In this document: one piece after another, positions 46,432 through 57,209 of the stretch | Layout: each line of letters starts with the position of its first letter | Numbering within the stretch: the stretch's first letter is position 1 | From: an uncultured Thermoguttaceae bacterium | GTDB taxonomy: Bacteria; Planctomycetota; Planctomycetia; Pirellulales; Thermoguttaceae | Reading direction: 5' to 3' | DNA: 64,000 bases | NCBI GenBank assembly: GCA_938042245.1 | Contig: CALIRO010000001.1 | Span: 52,290-116,289 of the forward strand | The notes under the pieces: generated by a model | Told to the model about the DNA's origin: nothing | The model's input: only the letters and a program-made list of their open reading frames with translations | Databases searched by the model: none | Position numbers and translations under genes: made by a program

Positions 46432-46864
46432 AAAATATTCCTTCCTATCCTGAGAAGTCTCGCACCCTCGCAACCTGTTGTAAAACAAAATGCTTGCACA
46501 ACCATTTGTGGACAAAAGTTATTGCAACCGCTATCTGTTGTGCTTGCAAATACTTTTTCAACAGGCTGCTAGGAGGCGGGTTCTGGGAGGGGCCCCAAAA
46601 GGCATCTTGTTGTACGTTTTTCCCTCACCCTACCCTGATTCCCTAGGGGGAGGGCGAAAATAGGAGGGCTGCTCTCCTGGGATGGAATGTTGCCTTTTTT
46701 TGGTATAAACCAGCAGGAGAAAGAAATCAACGGATTGGCAAAAACCGTCAATTATTTTGATCCATTTTTTTCTTCTCCGTTTTGTTGCCTTTGCTGGCCG
46801 CCCGGAGTAAGTTGAGAAAAGAACAAAAAGCCTGTTTTCTCCTCGGGAAGAGAAAGGGATTCCG
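46432..46864. other. Divergent promoter region of sugar genes
   Basis: 433 bases without a gene between divergent genes. The left part has the GTTGTGC half-sites listed separately. Around 46621-46675 is a decayed CCCTCACCCTA...GGGGGAGGG palindrome of the dispersed type. The right end (GAGAAAGGG near 46851-46859) is the ribosome binding site of the next gene. Confidence 0.5.
46491..46549. promoter_or_regulatory. Convergent TTGCA/GTTGTGC half-sites (possible operator)
   Basis: TGCTTGCACAACC (46491-46503) and GTTGTGCTTGCAA (46537-46549) share the unit GTTGTGC in opposite orientation, and a TTGCAACC lies between (46522). Such A/T-flanked TTGCAA-type sites are typical of LacI- or GntR-family operators. 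It lies 60-120 bases upstream of the SIS gene start, in the region that could serve both divergent genes. No regulator gene is in the window. Confidence 0.35.
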
Positions 46865-48769
46865 ATGCGAAAATGGAGGGTTTGCTATTTGGCAGTGGGA
46901 TGGGGGATGTTGGGGATCGGCTGGTGTGGGGGAGCCAGTGAAAGCAAACCGCTCCTAACGCTCAGCCAGGAGGGCAAAAGCGAGTATGTGATCCTCCTGC
47001 CCGAAAACCCCACTCCGGTGGAACAGGCGGCGGCGCAAGAACTGCAAACCCACTTGGCCGAGATCACCGGCGCTCGGTTGCCGATTTTGCCGGAAACACA
47101 AGCGCCGTCTGGCAAACCGAGGATTTTGGTAGGCGATTGTCGGTTGGTCCGGCGGGCGATGACGGCCATGGACCCCGCCGGTCTGGCGCCGGATACGATC
47201 GTCATGAAAACGGTAGGCCAAGACCTGATTCTCACTGGGCATCGTAAGCGGGGGGCATTGTATGCTGTGTTTAGCTTTCTGGAAGAGCATCTGGGTGTGC
47301 GATGGTGGACGCCGACCGAAGCGACGATTCCCCGTCGGCCCACGCTCCAGGTGCCGACGTTGGATATTACCTACAGCCCCAAGGTGATCGACCGGGCAGT
47401 GCGGTATTTAGTGGCTACATCGGACGGGGTGGCTTTTTCACACGATCATCTTCGGCCCGAAGAGCAACGCCAGATGGGCGTTTTTGCCGCCCGATTGCGT
47501 CTGAACGGCGAGGACATGTACACCATTCCCCCGGAATATGGCGGTCGGGATCGGCTGCTCGGCTGGGTGCATACCTTCTCGGAAACCAATTTTCCTGGCA
47601 TTAAGCCGTTACTTCCGCCCGAACAATACTTCGACCAGCATCCGGACTGGTATGCCCTGGTGGACGGCAAACGGCAGAAATACGGCGCCCAACTTTGTTT
47701 AACCAATGAAGAAATGCGAAGGGAATTGACCTGGCAGGCCCTCCAGCGGCTCAAAGCCCACCCCGATGCTACGATTATCTCCATCAGCCAAAACGACAAC
47801 AACCGCCGCTGCCAGTGCCCAAAGTGCCGGGCTGTCGAGGAGGAAGAAGGGGCGCCGTCGGGGCTGGTAATCCGCTTCGTCAACGCCGTAGCCGAAGAGA
47901 TCGAAAAACATTTTCCCCAGGTATTGGTCGATACATTGGCGTATCAATACACGCGCAAGCCGCCACGGCAGGTTCGGCCCCGACGGAACGTGATCATTCG
48001 TCTCTGTACGATCGAATGCAGCTTTTCCCAGCCGTTGGAGACGGGCGAGCAGAACGAGCCGTTCCGCCAGGACTTGGAACAATGGCGCCAGATCGCGCCG
48101 CAGCTATATATTTGGGATTATGTCACCAATTTTTCCGCCTACTTGATCCCACATCCAAACTGGCATGTCCTGGGGCCAAACATCCGGTATTTTGTGCGAA
48201 ACAAAGCGGTAGGCATTTTCGAGCAGGGCGATAGCGGAAGCCGGATCGGGGAGTTTGTGCGGCTTCGGGCCTGGGTGCTGGCGCATCTGTTGTGGAATCC
48301 GGAAGCAGACGAAAGGAAGCTGATCAACGAGTTTTTGAGTGGGTACTACGGCCCGGCCGCTCCGTATCTGGAAGAGTATATCCAGCTTATGAGTCGGGCG
48401 GTGCAACGCTCCGGCGTCTATCTGCGCTGCTCCATGCCGGATACGAAAAAGTGGTTAACCTTGGACGATCTGAACCAGGCCACGCGGCTCTTCCAGCAGG
48501 CCCAGGAGGCCGTGCGCCAGGACCCAGCAGTCTCCGAACGGGTTCGGCGGGAGCGATTGCCCGTGGATTTGGTCTGGCTCCAGCGGTATGAGGAGTTTCG
48601 CCAACAGGCAGCCAAGGAAGGAAAGGAGTTCCTGGGGCCAGCCGACCCCGCCAAAGCCTGCCTGGAATATCTCCAGTTGGCCCACAGACACCGGGTGGGC
48701 GAGTACCGCCAAGGCCAACCGTTCAGCAAATATGAGCCTGTGCTCCGGCAACTGTTTCTAAAAGAATAG
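46865..48769 (+). CDS. Secreted DUF4838 (GH67-N-like) protein
   Basis: 634 residues, with a signal peptide (CYLAVGWGMLGIGWCGGASE; the Cys is preceded by Trp, so a lipobox is unlikely). Residues about 40-130 (EYVILLPENPTPVEQAAAQE, RILVGDCRLVRR, GALYAVFSFLEEHLGVRWWT) are the alpha-glucuronidase N-terminal-like fold (GH67-N) found in front of many polysaccharide-active proteins. The rest is DUF4838, with SISQNDNNRRCQCPKCRAVE (about 302-321), LVIRFVNAVAEEI and YIWDYVTNFSAYLIPHPNWH (about 420-440). Proteins of this type are numerous in planctomycetes and thought to degrade complex glycans, but the reaction is unproven. Its 3' end is partly duplicated downstream. Confidence 0.88.
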   Translation: MRKWRVCYLAVGWGMLGIGWCGGASESKPLLTLSQEGKSEYVILLPENPTPVEQAAAQELQTHLAEITGARLPILPETQAPSGKPRILVGDCRLVRRAMTAMDPAGLAPDTIVMKTVGQDLILTGHRKRGALYAVFSFLEEHLGVRWWTPTEATIPRRPTLQVPTLDITYSPKVIDRAVRYLVATSDGVAFSHDHLRPEEQRQMGVFAARLRLNGEDMYTIPPEYGGRDRLLGWVHTFSETNFPGIKPLLPPEQYFDQHPDWYALVDGKRQKYGAQLCLTNEEMRRELTWQALQRLKAHPDATIISISQNDNNRRCQCPKCRAVEEEEGAPSGLVIRFVNAVAEEIEKHFPQVLVDTLAYQYTRKPPRQVRPRRNVIIRLCTIECSFSQPLETGEQNEPFRQDLEQWRQIAPQLYIWDYVTNFSAYLIPHPNWHVLGPNIRYFVRNKAVGIFEQGDSGSRIGEFVRLRAWVLAHLLWNPEADERKLINEFLSGYYGPAAPYLEEYIQLMSRAVQRSGVYLRCSMPDTKKWLTLDDLNQATRLFQQAQEAVRQDPAVSERVRRERLPVDLVWLQRYEEFRQQAAKEGKEFLGPADPAKACLEYLQLAHRHRVGEYRQGQPFSKYEPVLRQLFLKE

Positions 48770-48847
48770 CGGGGGCGCCCACATGGCCCACGACGCCTCG
48801 GCCTCCACGCTCCAAAATACCGGCAACTGTTTCTGAAAGAATATCGG
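48745..48847. repeat. Duplicated 3' end of the DUF4838 gene
   Basis: CCGGCAACTGTTTCTAAAAG with stop (48745-48772) recurs as CCGGCAACTGTTTCTGAAAG without stop (48820-48847), 75 bases apart. A third, weaker piece (GTTCCTAAAAGAACAGC) lies near 48963. The region 48770-49182 has no other supported gene. Confidence 0.65.
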
Positions 48848-49182
48848 AAAGAACAGCGGAAGCGTTCCCGTCCGCTCTAACGGTCTGCCGACAATTTCTC
48901 GGCGTCGGCAACCGCTCCTGATGAAACCCTAGCAGGGGTTGCCACCTGAAACCATGCCGGGCGTTCCTAAAAGAACAGCAAGGTTTAAAAATCCCCAACT
49001 TCTCCCCCTGCTTGCTTTGGAATCCAGCATTTCCAAAAGAATCCCTCTTTCCTTCTGCAGGGGGCTTGTGTGGAACAAGGGCAGGAGGAAATAATTTCTT
49101 ATCGAGTAGATAACGGGACCTGCTTATGGGTTTGCCGGTCCTTTACCCACCAATCTTTGTATTTAAAAAAGGAGCACCGACG
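48848..49182. other. Spacer before DUF1080 gene
   Basis: No gene seen apart from repeat debris. The end contains AAAAAAGGAGCACCGACG, the ribosome binding site of the DUF1080 gene. Confidence 0.5.
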
Positions 49183-49893
49183 ATGACGCGCCGATGGTGG
49201 ATTGGTTTTTGTGTGTTGGCCGGAATGGCTGTGGTAGGGATGGCGATGGCGGTCGGTTGGGCGGCAGAGTCCTCCCAAAAGACAGAGTCTGCCGAAAAGA
49301 CAGTCGGCCTGACGCCGGAGGAGATTCAGGAAGGTTTTGTGAGTCTCTTCGACGGCAAGACGCTGAAAGGTTGGCAGGGCGATACCAAAGGCTATGTAGT
49401 GGAAGATGGTCTTTTGGTTTGCAAGCCGGGCGGCAATCTCTACACGGAAAAAGAGTATGCGGATTTTATTTTCCGGTTTGAATTTCGGCTCACCCCGGGC
49501 GCCAATAACGGCGTAGGTATTCGGGCGGAACGAGGCAAAGACGCCGCCTATTATGGCATGGAAATTCAGATTCTGGACGACTATGCTCCTAGATGGAAAA
49601 ATCTTCAACCTTATCAATATCACGGCTCCATCTACGGCGTGGTCCCAGCTAAACGAGGCCATCTGAAACCAGCGGGCCAGTGGAACACCGAAGAAATCTA
49701 CGCCAAGGGGCCGCACATCCGGGTTACCCTAAACGGCGTGGTGATTGTTGATGCCGACATTAGCCAAATCGATCCCAATCACACGATGGACCACCGGCCC
49801 CACCCGGGCTTGCATAATAAGAAAGGCTACATCGGCTTTTTGGGCCACGGCACCCGAGTGGAGTTCCGGAACATCCGCGTTAAGGAACTGTAA
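49183..49893 (+). CDS. Secreted DUF1080 (3-keto-disaccharide hydrolase) protein
   Basis: 236 residues from ATG 49183, preceded by AAGGAGC; an in-frame ATG at 49126 lacks one. Signal peptide: [20 protein letters not shown] then GWAAES. The DUF1080 domain starts with [17 protein letters not shown] (about 56-72), [40 protein letters not shown] and [12 protein letters not shown], and ends with [13 protein letters not shown]. This is a LamG-like jelly roll, full length for a single-domain member. The family includes hydrolases of 3-keto-glycosides, and planctomycetes carry many copies. It likely acts outside the cytoplasm on glycans or glycosides, together with the DUF4838 protein upstream and the transporter downstream (57 bases). 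Confidence 0.92.
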   Translation: MTRRWWIGFCVLAGMAVVGMAMAVGWAAESSQKTESAEKTVGLTPEEIQEGFVSLFDGKTLKGWQGDTKGYVVEDGLLVCKPGGNLYTEKEYADFIFRFEFRLTPGANNGVGIRAERGKDAAYYGMEIQILDDYAPRWKNLQPYQYHGSIYGVVPAKRGHLKPAGQWNTEEIYAKGPHIRVTLNGVVIVDADISQIDPNHTMDHRPHPGLHNKKGYIGFLGHGTRVEFRNIRVKEL

Positions 49894-49950
49894 CAAATAA
49901 CCTTCTATTGAGGCCTGCTGGGAACGCTGGGCCGGGTATCATCCTGATTT

Positions 49951-51267
49951 ATGGCGCACACGGACGTCTCTGCCGACGCATTCCGCACTGGCCGGGCGGA
50001 AGTCTTTGCCTGGGTGCTCTACGACTGGGCCAACAGTGCCTATTCGACCATTCTGATTACCATCCTCTATCAATATCTGACTACCCAGGTGTTTGAGGCC
50101 GGGGACTGGTGGGGATCGACGCTGTATGCCTGGTGCATTGGCACGTCGATGATGACGGCGGCGGTGCTTTCGCCACCGCTGGGTGCACTGGCGGATGTGA
50201 ATCGGAGCAAACGCCGATGGTTAGCCCTGACGGCTCTTGGTGGTGCAGGCGGTTCGATCCTGTTGGCTGTGCTGCCTACGGATTGGACCGCACCGATCCT
50301 AGTGGTTTTTACCTTGGTCAGCCTATGTTTTGAGCTTTCCTTAGGCATTTATAACGCCTTTTTACCCGAAATTACCACGGAGCAGACGGTCAATCGGGTC
50401 TCGGCCTGGGGCTTCGGGGCCGGGTATATCGGCGGGGCGTTGGCGCTCGTCTTGGCCTTGCTGATCGAGGTGTTGGGCCGACAGGGAGGCTGGGGCGACG
50501 AGGCGTTTCGGCTCCGAATGGGCATCTTGCTGATGGGGTTATGGTGGGGGGGATTTTCGTTGCCGACGCTCCTAGTGCTTCGGGATCGGGGCCAACCGCC
50601 GACACGCCAGCGATTCCTTCAGGCCGCCCGGTCGGCCATGCACCAGATTGCCTACACCCTCCAAAACATCCGCCGGTACCGGATATTGGCTTTTTTTCTG
50701 GTAGGTTTTCTCTTCTACAACGAAGGGGTACAGACGGTCCTGAATCAGGCATCCACCTTCGCCACTAAGGAGCTTCGGTTTTCTACGGGCGAACTGGTGC
50801 TGGTGATTTTGATGATTCAGTTTTTGGCCTTGCCGGGATCGTTGTTGGTGGGTTGGTTGGCGGATCGGTGGGGGCAGAAGCAGACGGTGATCGGCTGCTT
50901 AGCGGTTTGGGTAGTCCTGCTTAGCTCCGCCTGGTTTATTCAGGCGAAATGGGAGTTTTGGCTGTTGGGCGCTGCAGCGGCGATGGTCATGGGAGGCACT
51001 CAATCGGTAAGCCGGGCTTTAATGGGCGTGCTGACCCCAGAGCGGCACAGTGGCCAATTTTTTGGCTTTTTCAATTTTTCTGGCAAAGCCACCAGTTTCC
51101 TTGGCTCGTTTGTGTTTGGGGGCATGCTTCGGCTGACCGGTTCCGCTCGGCCAGCCATTTTGAGCCTACTGGTGTTTTTCCTGGTGGGCTGGGCCATTAC
51201 CGCCAGGGTGAACGTTCAGGAGGGCCGCCGCCAAGCCCTCCAGGAAAACGCCGAAGATTTGACCTGA
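49951..51267 (+). CDS. MFS transporter, UMF1/Atg22-like
   Basis: 438 residues with about 12 hydrophobic helices. The opening EVFAWVLYDWANSAYSTILI (about 18-37) is the distinctive start of the UMF1 (Atg22-like) branch of the major facilitator superfamily; LADVNRSKRRWLA (about 83-95) is the loop 2-3 motif, and GTQSVSRALMGVLTPERHSG with FFGFFNFSGKATSFLG near 355-390 is typical of the later half. The cargo is unknown; amino acids or sugars are proposed for relatives. The start lacks a clear ribosome binding site. Its stop (TGA) overlaps an ATG of the following ROK frame by one base (TGATG), pointing to translational coupling with the sugar kinase. Confidence 0.9.
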   Translation: MAHTDVSADAFRTGRAEVFAWVLYDWANSAYSTILITILYQYLTTQVFEAGDWWGSTLYAWCIGTSMMTAAVLSPPLGALADVNRSKRRWLALTALGGAGGSILLAVLPTDWTAPILVVFTLVSLCFELSLGIYNAFLPEITTEQTVNRVSAWGFGAGYIGGALALVLALLIEVLGRQGGWGDEAFRLRMGILLMGLWWGGFSLPTLLVLRDRGQPPTRQRFLQAARSAMHQIAYTLQNIRRYRILAFFLVGFLFYNEGVQTVLNQASTFATKELRFSTGELVLVILMIQFLALPGSLLVGWLADRWGQKQTVIGCLAVWVVLLSSAWFIQAKWEFWLLGAAAAMVMGGTQSVSRALMGVLTPERHSGQFFGFFNFSGKATSFLGSFVFGGMLRLTGSARPAILSLLVFFLVGWAITARVNVQEGRRQALQENAEDLT

Positions 51268-51299
51268 TGCGGAAAGTGTACATATGGGATTCAAAGGCG

Positions 51300-52292
51300 A
51301 TGTATCTAGCGATTGAAATTGGCGGGACGAAGTTGCAATTGGCCGTGGGCACTGGCCAGGGGCCGCCGCTGGTGGAAGTGCAGCGGTTTTCGGTGGACCG
51401 GGCGGAAGGGGCCGAGGGCATCCGTCGGCAGATTGCCGAAGCCGCTCCCACGCTCCTCCAAAAACACCGGGTCCGGGCCATTGGCGTCGGCTTTGGCGGG
51501 CCGGTCGATCCGGCTTCAGGCCGAACGCTGAAAAGCCATCACGTCGAAGGATGGACAGATTTTCCTCTGGTGGCCTGGTGCCAGGAAACATTCGGTCTGC
51601 CTACGGCCCTGGGCAACGACGCGGATATGGCTGGCCTGGCCGAAGCCCGTTTCGGCGCCGGCCGAGGGGCGAAGGTCTGCTTCTACTCCAATGTGGGCAC
51701 CGGCATAGGCGGTTCGCTAGTGATCGAAGGCCGACTTTATACCGGCTCAGCTGGGGTGGCCTGTGAAGTGGGACATCTTCGGCCCGGATTGGACTGCCTG
51801 GAGCCGGAACAAAATCTGGAGTCGATAGCAGCTGGCTGGGGGATCGAAGCCGCCGCCAGAAGACTGCTAAAAAGTGCGGCTGAAAATCGCACGCTCGGCC
51901 AGTTGGCCGCCCAGTGGTCTCAGCCGGTGGAAGTGTATCTGGCCGACCTCTTGCAGCGGGCCGGGGGCGAGGCTGCCCGGCTGTCAGCCCGGCATGTGGC
52001 CGAAGCGGCAGGGGCCGGCAACCTCTTGGCCCGCACCGTCTGGCAGCGTGCCTGCCAGGCCTACGGCTGGGCGTTGGCCCAAGTGATTACCTTGATCGCT
52101 CCGGATGTACTGGTGCTGGGCGGCGGCGTCTCACTGGCAGGCGAAGAGCTGTTCCTCCAGCCAGTACGAGAATATGTGCGCCGGTATGTCTTTCCGCCGC
52201 TTCGGGATACCTATCGGATTCTGCCGGCTGCTTTGGGCGAAGAGGTGGTCCTGTATGGCGCTTTAGCGCTGGCCGCCGACACCGTGGGATAA
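51300..52292 (+). CDS. ROK family sugar kinase-like protein
   Basis: 330 residues from ATG 51300; ATG 51267, which overlaps the transporter stop, would add 11 residues (MRKVYIWDSKA) and is possible through coupling. AIEIGGTKLQLAVG is the ATP phosphate-binding start, GVGFGGPVDPASGR (about 62-75) and ALGNDADMAGLAEARFGAGR (about 101-120) hold the catalytic GND Asp, and NVGTGIGGSLVIEGRLYTG follows. EVGHLRPGLDCLEPEQNLES (about 155-175) stands where ROK proteins have the zinc cluster CxCGxxGCxE, of which only one Cys remains, so zinc is probably not bound. No DNA-binding domain, so a kinase rather than a repressor. Substrate may be glucose or an amino sugar; the linked transporter and glycan genes suit either. 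Confidence 0.85.
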   Translation: MYLAIEIGGTKLQLAVGTGQGPPLVEVQRFSVDRAEGAEGIRRQIAEAAPTLLQKHRVRAIGVGFGGPVDPASGRTLKSHHVEGWTDFPLVAWCQETFGLPTALGNDADMAGLAEARFGAGRGAKVCFYSNVGTGIGGSLVIEGRLYTGSAGVACEVGHLRPGLDCLEPEQNLESIAAGWGIEAAARRLLKSAAENRTLGQLAAQWSQPVEVYLADLLQRAGGEAARLSARHVAEAAGAGNLLARTVWQRACQAYGWALAQVITLIAPDVLVLGGGVSLAGEELFLQPVREYVRRYVFPPLRDTYRILPAALGEEVVLYGALALAADTVG

Positions 52293-52360
52293 ACTACGCG
52301 GATGGCGGATCGTTGATTGCCGATGGAGGCCGCTTTCTAACGGTGGCGGCTGAGCGGGGA

Positions 52361-53410
52361 TTACACCTCGGCCAGGGCCTCGGCCGGTTCACAGGAGTTG
52401 ATCTGTTTGCCGACCGCCTCGGCCACCCGGCGCACCAGGGCCATCGTTTCGGCAAATTGCTCGAAGGTCAGCGATTGGTAGCCGTCGCTCAGGGCGGTTT
52501 CGGGGTTGGGATGGACTTCGATGATCAGGCCGTCGGCGCCGGCGGCTACGGCGGCAGCCGCCATCCGTGGCACTAAGCTGGTATGCCCGGTCCCATGGCT
52601 TGGATCGACAATCACGGGCAAGTGCGTATGCTGATGCAGCCATGGAACGCTGGAAAGCGAAAGCGTATATCGGGTATGGTTCTCGAAGGTCCGGATGCCA
52701 CGCTCACAAAGGATTACATTTTGGTTGCCGGTATTTAGGATATATTCGGCCGCTAGAAGCAATTCTTCCAGGGTGGCCGCAGGGCCTCGCTTGAGCAGGA
52801 CCGGTTTGCCGGAAGCCCCGGCCTCTTCCAAAAGCCGATAGTTCTGCATGTTCCGGGCGCCGATCTGCAGCACATCGGCATAGGAGGCGACCAGTTCGAC
52901 ATCGGTGGCGGCCATGACTTCGGTAACGATAGGCAGGCCCGTTTCCGCCCGGGCGGCGGCCAAAATCTTTAGCCCATCCTCTTTGAGTCCTTGGAAGCTA
53001 TAAGGGCTAGTTCGGGGTTTGAAGGCCCCGCCGCGCAGCGCGGTAGCTCCAGCCGCTTTGACCGCTCGTGCCGTGGCCAGCGTCTGCTCCGGGCTTTCTA
53101 CCGAACAAGGCCCAGCAATAATCCCTAGATGACTGTTGCCCACCCACAAAGGGCCCACCCGTACCACAGTCCGCTCCGGTTTCACCTCCAGGCTGGCCAC
53201 CTTGTACGGAGCCAAAATCGGCACCACCGAATCCACCCCAGGACTACTGGCCAACGACTGCCGATATTCGTCCCGTTTGGACCCGATGGCGGCAATCACG
53301 GTCCGCTCCGTGCCGTAGATCGGATGGGCCTTCATGCCCAACTGCTGCACCAGGTGGATGACATGCTCAATCTGCTCCGGCGTGGCATCTGGCTTCATCA
53401 CCACAATCAT
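52361..53410 (-). CDS. aroF: DAHP synthase (aroF-type, bacterial class Ib)
   Basis: 349 residues from ATG 53410, with GGGAGGAG six bases upstream; a frame to 53488 includes the terminator leader and is not the start. 3-Deoxy-7-phosphoheptulonate synthase joins PEP and erythrose 4-phosphate, the first step to aromatic amino acids. The N-terminal ferredoxin-like regulatory domain ([20 protein letters not shown], about 2-21) is that of the Thermotoga-type enzymes. Catalytic barrel marks: [16 protein letters not shown] (about 95-112), [14 protein letters not shown] (about 130-145), [11 protein letters not shown] (about 190), [13 protein letters not shown] (about 238-248), [13 protein letters not shown] (about 270-283). 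Expression is probably controlled by the leader peptide and attenuator between 53480 and 53658. Confidence 0.96.
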   Translation of the reverse strand: MIVVMKPDATPEQIEHVIHLVQQLGMKAHPIYGTERTVIAAIGSKRDEYRQSLASSPGVDSVVPILAPYKVASLEVKPERTVVRVGPLWVGNSHLGIIAGPCSVESPEQTLATARAVKAAGATALRGGAFKPRTSPYSFQGLKEDGLKILAAARAETGLPIVTEVMAATDVELVASYADVLQIGARNMQNYRLLEEAGASGKPVLLKRGPAATLEELLLAAEYILNTGNQNVILCERGIRTFENHTRYTLSLSSVPWLHQHTHLPVIVDPSHGTGHTSLVPRMAAAAVAAGADGLIIEVHPNPETALSDGYQSLTFEQFAETMALVRRVAEAVGKQINSCEPAEALAEV

Positions 53411-53479
53411 CGCCATCTCCTCCCATCTAGAAAAAGGCTCCCAAGGACTGTTAAAACGTTTAGACCAATTTGCGTCCAG

Positions 53480-53523
53480 TAAAAACAAAAAGCCCCGAGA
53501 ACCTTTTGGGGTCTCGGGGCTTT
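53480..53523 (-). terminator. Intrinsic terminator in DAHP synthase leader
   Basis: On the minus strand AAAGCCCCGAGA (53523-53512) pairs perfectly with TCTCGGGGCTTT (53500-53489), twelve pairs, loop of 11, followed by TTTTTGTTTTT (through 53480). It lies inside the 5' leader, 70 bases before the aroF start, so it ends transcription prematurely unless the alternative stem forms. Confidence 0.93.
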
Positions 53524-53586
53524 GGTTGGTCGTGGGTTATGGGTTTTTTACTTTTTAATTACGGACCTCCTCCGGCCCCGCGACCC
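53509..53586 (-). promoter_or_regulatory. Antiterminator pairing of the aroF attenuator
   Basis: GGGTCGCGGGGC within the leader peptide codons (53586-53575) is complementary, with one mismatch in twelve, to GCCCCGAGACCC (53520-53509), the first half of the terminator stem. The two pairings exclude each other. Stalling on the Phe/Tyr codons just upstream would leave the leader segment free to pair and block the terminator; a ribosome reaching the stop codon at 53559-53561 would cover it. Confidence 0.8.
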
Positions 53587-53642
53587 GGCGGGCTATAAAA
53601 GTAAAAATAAAACCCAAAGGTAGCAGGCCGGAGATCGGGCAT
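53559..53642 (-). CDS. Attenuator leader peptide, FYFYFY type
   Basis: 27 codons, ATG 53642 to TAA 53559. GGAGGA lies ten bases upstream (53658-53653). The peptide starts MPDLRPATF and has GFYFYFYSP at residues 10-18: three Phe-Tyr pairs in a row, as expected of a leader sensing charged tRNA-Phe and tRNA-Tyr. The rest (PPGRGAGGGP) carries the antiterminator bases in its codons. A longer frame over the same bases in another register (to 53776) has no such features and is not used. Confidence 0.85.
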   Translation of the reverse strand: MPDLRPATFGFYFYFYSPPGRGAGGGP

Positions 53643-53740
53643 CGACGGCTTATCCTCCAGGCGAATCCTCCGGGGATCGCAGACCCGGCTTGGTATGGAT
53701 CGGTTTCCGCCAGGTAGCATCCCCACAAATATTTATATTT

Positions 53741-53769
53741 ATTTTGCCTTCTTCCTATGTCGTTGACAA
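53741..53769 (-). promoter_or_regulatory. Possible promoter of the aroF leader
   Basis: On the minus strand TTGTCA (53769-53764) and CAAAAT (53746-53741) are 17 bases apart, about 100 bases before the leader peptide. The -35 is good, the -10 poor (four of six). Confidence 0.3.
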
Positions 53770-53991
53770 GAGCCAAATTCGAGAAATTTTGAAAAACTGA
53801 TGAAGCTGGCGCACATTCCCCCGCTAATTGTTTATTTATTCCACCTCTACGGAGGGGTCTTGTAGTCGGCTTATCTCTTTTCCAATTCCCCCTCCAGTCC
53901 GAACCCGTTAGGATAGATCATATAGAGCACCCCGGTACCACGTTCCAGGTGCTGGGCCGGTACTTTCCGGACTCAAAGGAGGCAATCGGCG
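53770..53991. other. Upstream region of uvrB
   Basis: AT-rich region that should hold the uvrB promoter. The sequence ends with AAAGGAGG (53975-53982), the ribosome binding site of uvrB. I see no clear operator. Confidence 0.4.
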
Positions 53992-56061
<2,070 letters not shown>

Positions 56062-56115
56062 CGGTTCGCTTCTGCCCCAGGAAGATGGAAACGGACACGG
56101 TTTTCTCTCTGACGG

Positions 56116-57117
56116 CTATTTTCCAGCGCCCGAAAGAAGATCATCCGTATTCAAAGGTACGATTGCCCCTTCGGCGGCGATTCGACGAGCTACAGCAACC
56201 GGATCGACCGGCTCTTGCATCGGTACAAACCGGCATTCGCTCAAGCTGCGGAACCAGGTGCGCTGACGCTTGGCAAATTGCCGGGTCCGTTGCTGCACCA
56301 GGGCGATGGTGCTTCGGAGGTCCCGCACGCCGTCCAGGTATTCCAGCACCTCTTGGTAGCCGACCGCTTGCCGGGCAGTTTTCCCCAGGCCTTGGGGATC
56401 GGCCCGGAGCCGCCGCACCTCTTCCACAAAACCGGCGGCAAACATGGCTTCCACCCGGCGGTTGATTCGCTCGGCAAGTTGCGCCGGAGGCCAATCAAGC
56501 ACAAAGACCCGGCACTGGTCTGCTGGCCGGGCTTGGGCGAATTGCCGTTGCCAGGTGCTTATCGGAATACCGGTTTTTTCATACACTTCTAACGCCCGGA
56601 TCACCCGCCGCAGATCGTGCGGATGCAATCGCCGGGCTGATGCTGGATCCACCTGAGCCAGCCGACGGTGCAAATGCTCATGGCCGAACCGCTGCGCCTG
56701 CTCGTACAACTGTCGGCGAAACTCCCGATCCGCCGGCGGCCCCTGGAAAATCCCCCGAAGCAGGGCCTTCAGATAAAGCGGCGTTCCACCCACAAAAAGC
56801 ACCGTTCGGCCTCTGGCCCGGATGTCGGCTGCTGCCCGATGCGCCGCCGTCAAATATTGAGCCAGGCTGAACTCTTGGTGCGGCTCAATCAGGTCGATCA
56901 GATGATGGCGCACCCGTTGCCGTTGCTCCGGAGTCGGTTTGGCAGTACCAATGTCCATGCCCCGATAGACCGCCATGGAATCCATCGAGAGGATTTCGGC
57001 CTCTAGCAATTCGGCCAAGGCCAGCCCGACTTCCGTTTTGCCGCTGGCCGTCGGACCGGTCAGGATCCAAAAGTCGCCCGGGATCGGCTCAATGGTGGGC
57101 ACAGTGCCTTCCGACAT
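56116..57117 (-). CDS. miaA: tRNA dimethylallyltransferase MiaA
   Basis: 333 residues. The ATG has GGAGAGGG upstream. MiaA puts a dimethylallyl group on N6 of A37 in tRNAs that read codons starting with U. The P-loop is GPTASGKT (21-28), followed by LSMDSMAVYRGMDIGTAKPT (about 43-62, substrate Asp and the DSMQVYRG-like box with Ala instead of Gln), HHLIDLIEPHQEFSLAQY (about 70-88), VGGTPLYLKALLRG (about 107-120) and the later RFAKRQRTWF-like region (QFAKRQRTWFRSL, about 285-297). All core parts are present. It may be the last gene of the minus-strand run that starts with the ABC transporter at 62.1 kb (93-base gap). Confidence 0.95.
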   Translation of the reverse strand: MSEGTVPTIEPIPGDFWILTGPTASGKTEVGLALAELLEAEILSMDSMAVYRGMDIGTAKPTPEQRQRVRHHLIDLIEPHQEFSLAQYLTAAHRAAADIRARGRTVLFVGGTPLYLKALLRGIFQGPPADREFRRQLYEQAQRFGHEHLHRRLAQVDPASARRLHPHDLRRVIRALEVYEKTGIPISTWQRQFAQARPADQCRVFVLDWPPAQLAERINRRVEAMFAAGFVEEVRRLRADPQGLGKTARQAVGYQEVLEYLDGVRDLRSTIALVQQRTRQFAKRQRTWFRSLSECRFVPMQEPVDPVAVARRIAAEGAIVPLNTDDLLSGAGK

Positions 57118-57209
57118 ACACCCTCTCCGGCAAAACGGGTAATATTCCGACGAAACTCGGCACTCCTAGCGTCTCCAGGTCTTGCACCGACACCCAACCG
57201 GCAAAATGG

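Noticed and set aside
50949..51299. Extension of the ROK frame back into the transporter gene
   Set aside because: The added part overlaps the transporter in another frame and ROK homology begins at MYLAIEIGG; at most the ATG at 51267 could be used.
53555..53776. 73-residue frame over the aroF leader
   Set aside because: It uses another register (GFIFTFIA instead of FYFYFY) and has no ribosome binding site; the shorter leader peptide fits the attenuator.
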